A stretch of 64,000 nucleotides of DNA from Diprion similis (Eukaryota; Arthropoda; Insecta; Hymenoptera; Diprionidae), in the NCBI RefSeq assembly GCF_021155765.1, contig NC_060107.1, positions 4,884,501 through 4,948,500 on the forward strand. Reading direction: 5' to 3'. The notes under the pieces are model-generated. The model was not told the origin of the DNA and did no database searches. It saw only the letters and a list, made by a program, of their open reading frames with translations. Numbering within the stretch: the stretch's first letter is position 1; each line of letters opens with the position of its first letter. Below, one piece after another: positions 62,040 through 64,000 of this stretch. The position numbers and the translations under genes were made by a program.

Positions 62040-62262
62040 ATTTTCTATTTTTCTTCTACGTATTTTCAGCTTCACACAGCTTTGATTCGTATTAATAGAT
62101 CTTTGAAAACGATGTAAGATTGGTGGAAATTTATACAGAACTATGAAATTGTAAGATGGAAAATTTCATCTATATTTCAATCAAGTGTTCTCGGAGAGTA
62201 TGAATCGCCATTTGTACAATTATATTGATCCTGTAGTCACCGAATTTCACATCGTGCTCAAC

Positions 62263-62286
62263 TCTTTCTCTCTCTCTCTCTCTCTC
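62263..62286. repeat. (TC)n microsatellite
   Basis: About 12 TC dinucleotides. Confidence 0.9.
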
Positions 62287-63077
62287 GCGTAAAGAGAAGG
62301 CGAGAACTGCACAGTAATATGCAATGAACGTTAATTTTTTTGTATCTGCAATAATAGTCTACAATCTAATAATATTTTGTTTAAACTTCTTATTCATTAC
62401 GGAATCTATTCTTTTTTTCATAATAAATCTGTTACGCCAGAATAGTACGTGTGTATAATTGTGTAAAAAAAATAAGGTTTGAATAATAAAACATTGGAAA
62501 AAATGGTGAAATTGAGCGTATTTTCTCTCCTTTGATTTTCTCATTCTTATTCTCCCTTTCCTGAGATCTAAGAATAAAATAAAAATTCCTTCTCGGTGGG
62601 CAGGTGGCTTTGTCTAAATGGTTACAGAAATTTCGTATATATTCGCCAAGTGGGCGATAAACTCGTACTTACTGTAAGCCGCTGTAGGCTACCTGTGAGA
62701 AAAGTGTCTCGTTTAAAAGTGAAATAAAAAAAGAATAAAAAAGGAGGGCGAAGGTAAGGAAGTAGTAGTGGAAGTGGAATAAAATAAAAATTTTCTCCCC
62801 CCCCCCCTCCCCTCCCCCCTCCCGCATAAGTATTCTCGGGTACCTATATTGTATATACGTATGTATAATATGTATAAAGGGGAGAGGACGAGACATATAC
62901 ATTCCAAAAATGCTTATCCTCTACCGTCTCATAATAACCTCTCAAAATTCATGCGACAAAATTTCCCTGCGAAACGTCTCATCCCCGTGTATTTTCACCC
63001 TCTCCTTTAAACCCTCGGATCTTGCCCGTGTTTTCCAGCATCACACTGCAGCGGGTTCACCGTCAACAGTGATGAAG

Positions 63078-63103
63078 TAAGAAGACGACGACGACGACGA
63101 CGA
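63078..63103. repeat. (GAC)n microsatellite
   Basis: Seven or eight GAC triplets. Confidence 0.85.
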
Positions 63104-63420
63104 CAACCACTAGGTACTGCTGTGAGGAAATTACCACACTGCTTACTTTTGATATTCAAATGTCATCGAGTTTAATATGCGACTCAACATCTCGAGGCAA
63201 TCAAACTTGAGCGAGTGCCGTCTGGTTTTAAGTCGCGTACGAAGAGGGGCAAATTCACTACCACCATTCCCCCTCCTTCGTATTTTAATCCCAACAAGAG
63301 AGAGAAAGAGAGACGGGAACAGCTGGGAATCGATGGAGATTCAATTAAAAATTCTCTCGGACCGAAGAGACTGTAAGATGTGGAAATAAGAGAGGGGATT
63401 TCGTACGAAAGATGTGAAAC

Positions 63421-63450
63421 AAGAAAAAGAAGAAGAAGAAGAAGAAGACA
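63421..63450. repeat. (AAG)n microsatellite
   Basis: About eight AAG triplets. Confidence 0.85.
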
Positions 63451-64000
63451 TGGAGAGAACTGCGTAGCTCTGCCAAATTTCTTGATTTGATTTCTAATTA
63501 AATTTAATTAAATGAATTTTAGTCCCAGGACTCGCCTCAACCGAGCGAGGTTGCATTTAAATGCTAATAGAAAGATTCTTCTGGTACTTCAGAGTGGAAT
63601 TTGTACACCTAACTAACTCCGGCGATCTCTTACATGCTCATAAGCTGAAACTTGACTTTACAGCAAAGTTCTAATTCGAACGTGATATTTCAAGCTCGAT
63701 CGCAGAGTTTTCCTCGAAATTTTCACCGCGTATAATTAATTCAAATGATTCTAAATCTGTTTGAATTCCATGCATGAAACGAGTGAAAAGAAAAAGGATA
63801 CCGACATTTTTTTAACCACGCGGTGTTCCAAAGCTAATCCCCAGGTGAATATAAGGACGAGAATTATTTTCAGTCTCTAATTAGTGCGTGGCTGACAGCG
63901 TCTGACAGCTTAAACAATGCCGTTTATAACTGATTTCCCGCGTTATATCCAGCCAGGTTTTTGTCGCGCCCGGGATTAAGGAAATTAGCGAAAAGCTCCC

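Larger units (their letters stand above)
49560..64000. other. Non-coding stretch beyond the cluster
   Basis: No gene, paralogue or transposon coding sequence could be supported over about 14 kb on either strand. The longest frame (156 codons at 59138-59608 plus) spans two poly-T tracts and shows no domain. The segment is rich in homopolymers and microsatellites and may be intergenic or intronic. Confidence 0.45.

Overview
This window is eukaryotic. It has spliced genes with GT/AG introns of roughly 60-230 nt, many AT and trinucleotide microsatellites, small inverted-repeat transposon remnants and long non-coding stretches. An insect is the best guess. The AT-leaning but CpG-rich base composition would fit a hymenopteran such as a sawfly, wasp or bee, but that is an inference. 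No tRNA, rRNA, CRISPR array or bacterial-type operon was seen.

The only convincing genes form one tandem cluster on the minus strand between about 18.7 and 49.0 kb. I reconstruct seven intact members, called A, B, C, D, E, G and I here, plus three broken ones (psiA', psiF, psiH). None matches a named family I recognise. Most have an N-terminal proline-rich region with a PPxY motif (PPPY or PPSY), sometimes preceded by PSAP. They end either in a cysteine-rich tail (A, B, C) or in a single hydrophobic helix encoded by a separate last exon (D, E, G, I). In all four helix genes the last intron is in phase 1. G, I, psiF and psiH also carry Met-Pro repeats from a hexanucleotide expansion. PPxY recruits WW-domain proteins such as Nedd4-type ubiquitin ligases, and PSAP recruits the ESCRT-I subunit Tsg101. 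Membrane-anchored adaptors for sorting, ubiquitination or vesicle budding are therefore a reasonable hypothesis, but not shown.

Layout: 1-18.2 kb is non-coding with a 0.5 kb palindromic transposon remnant, a duplicated palindromic element and a 190 bp inverted-repeat element. 18.2-22.3 kb holds gene A and a duplicated, exon-2-less copy. 25.9-26.7 kb is gene B, 30.3-31.0 kb gene C. 37.2-44.9 kb is a tandem duplication of a two-gene unit (D with psiF, then E with G), containing a nearly identical non-coding block with TATA and CRE-like sites. 46.5-49.0 kb holds psiH, with an inverted partial copy of its 5' end, and gene I. 49.5-64 kb is non-coding with simple repeats.

All intron-exon structures were read by eye from splice signals and paralogue comparison. 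No database search was possible.
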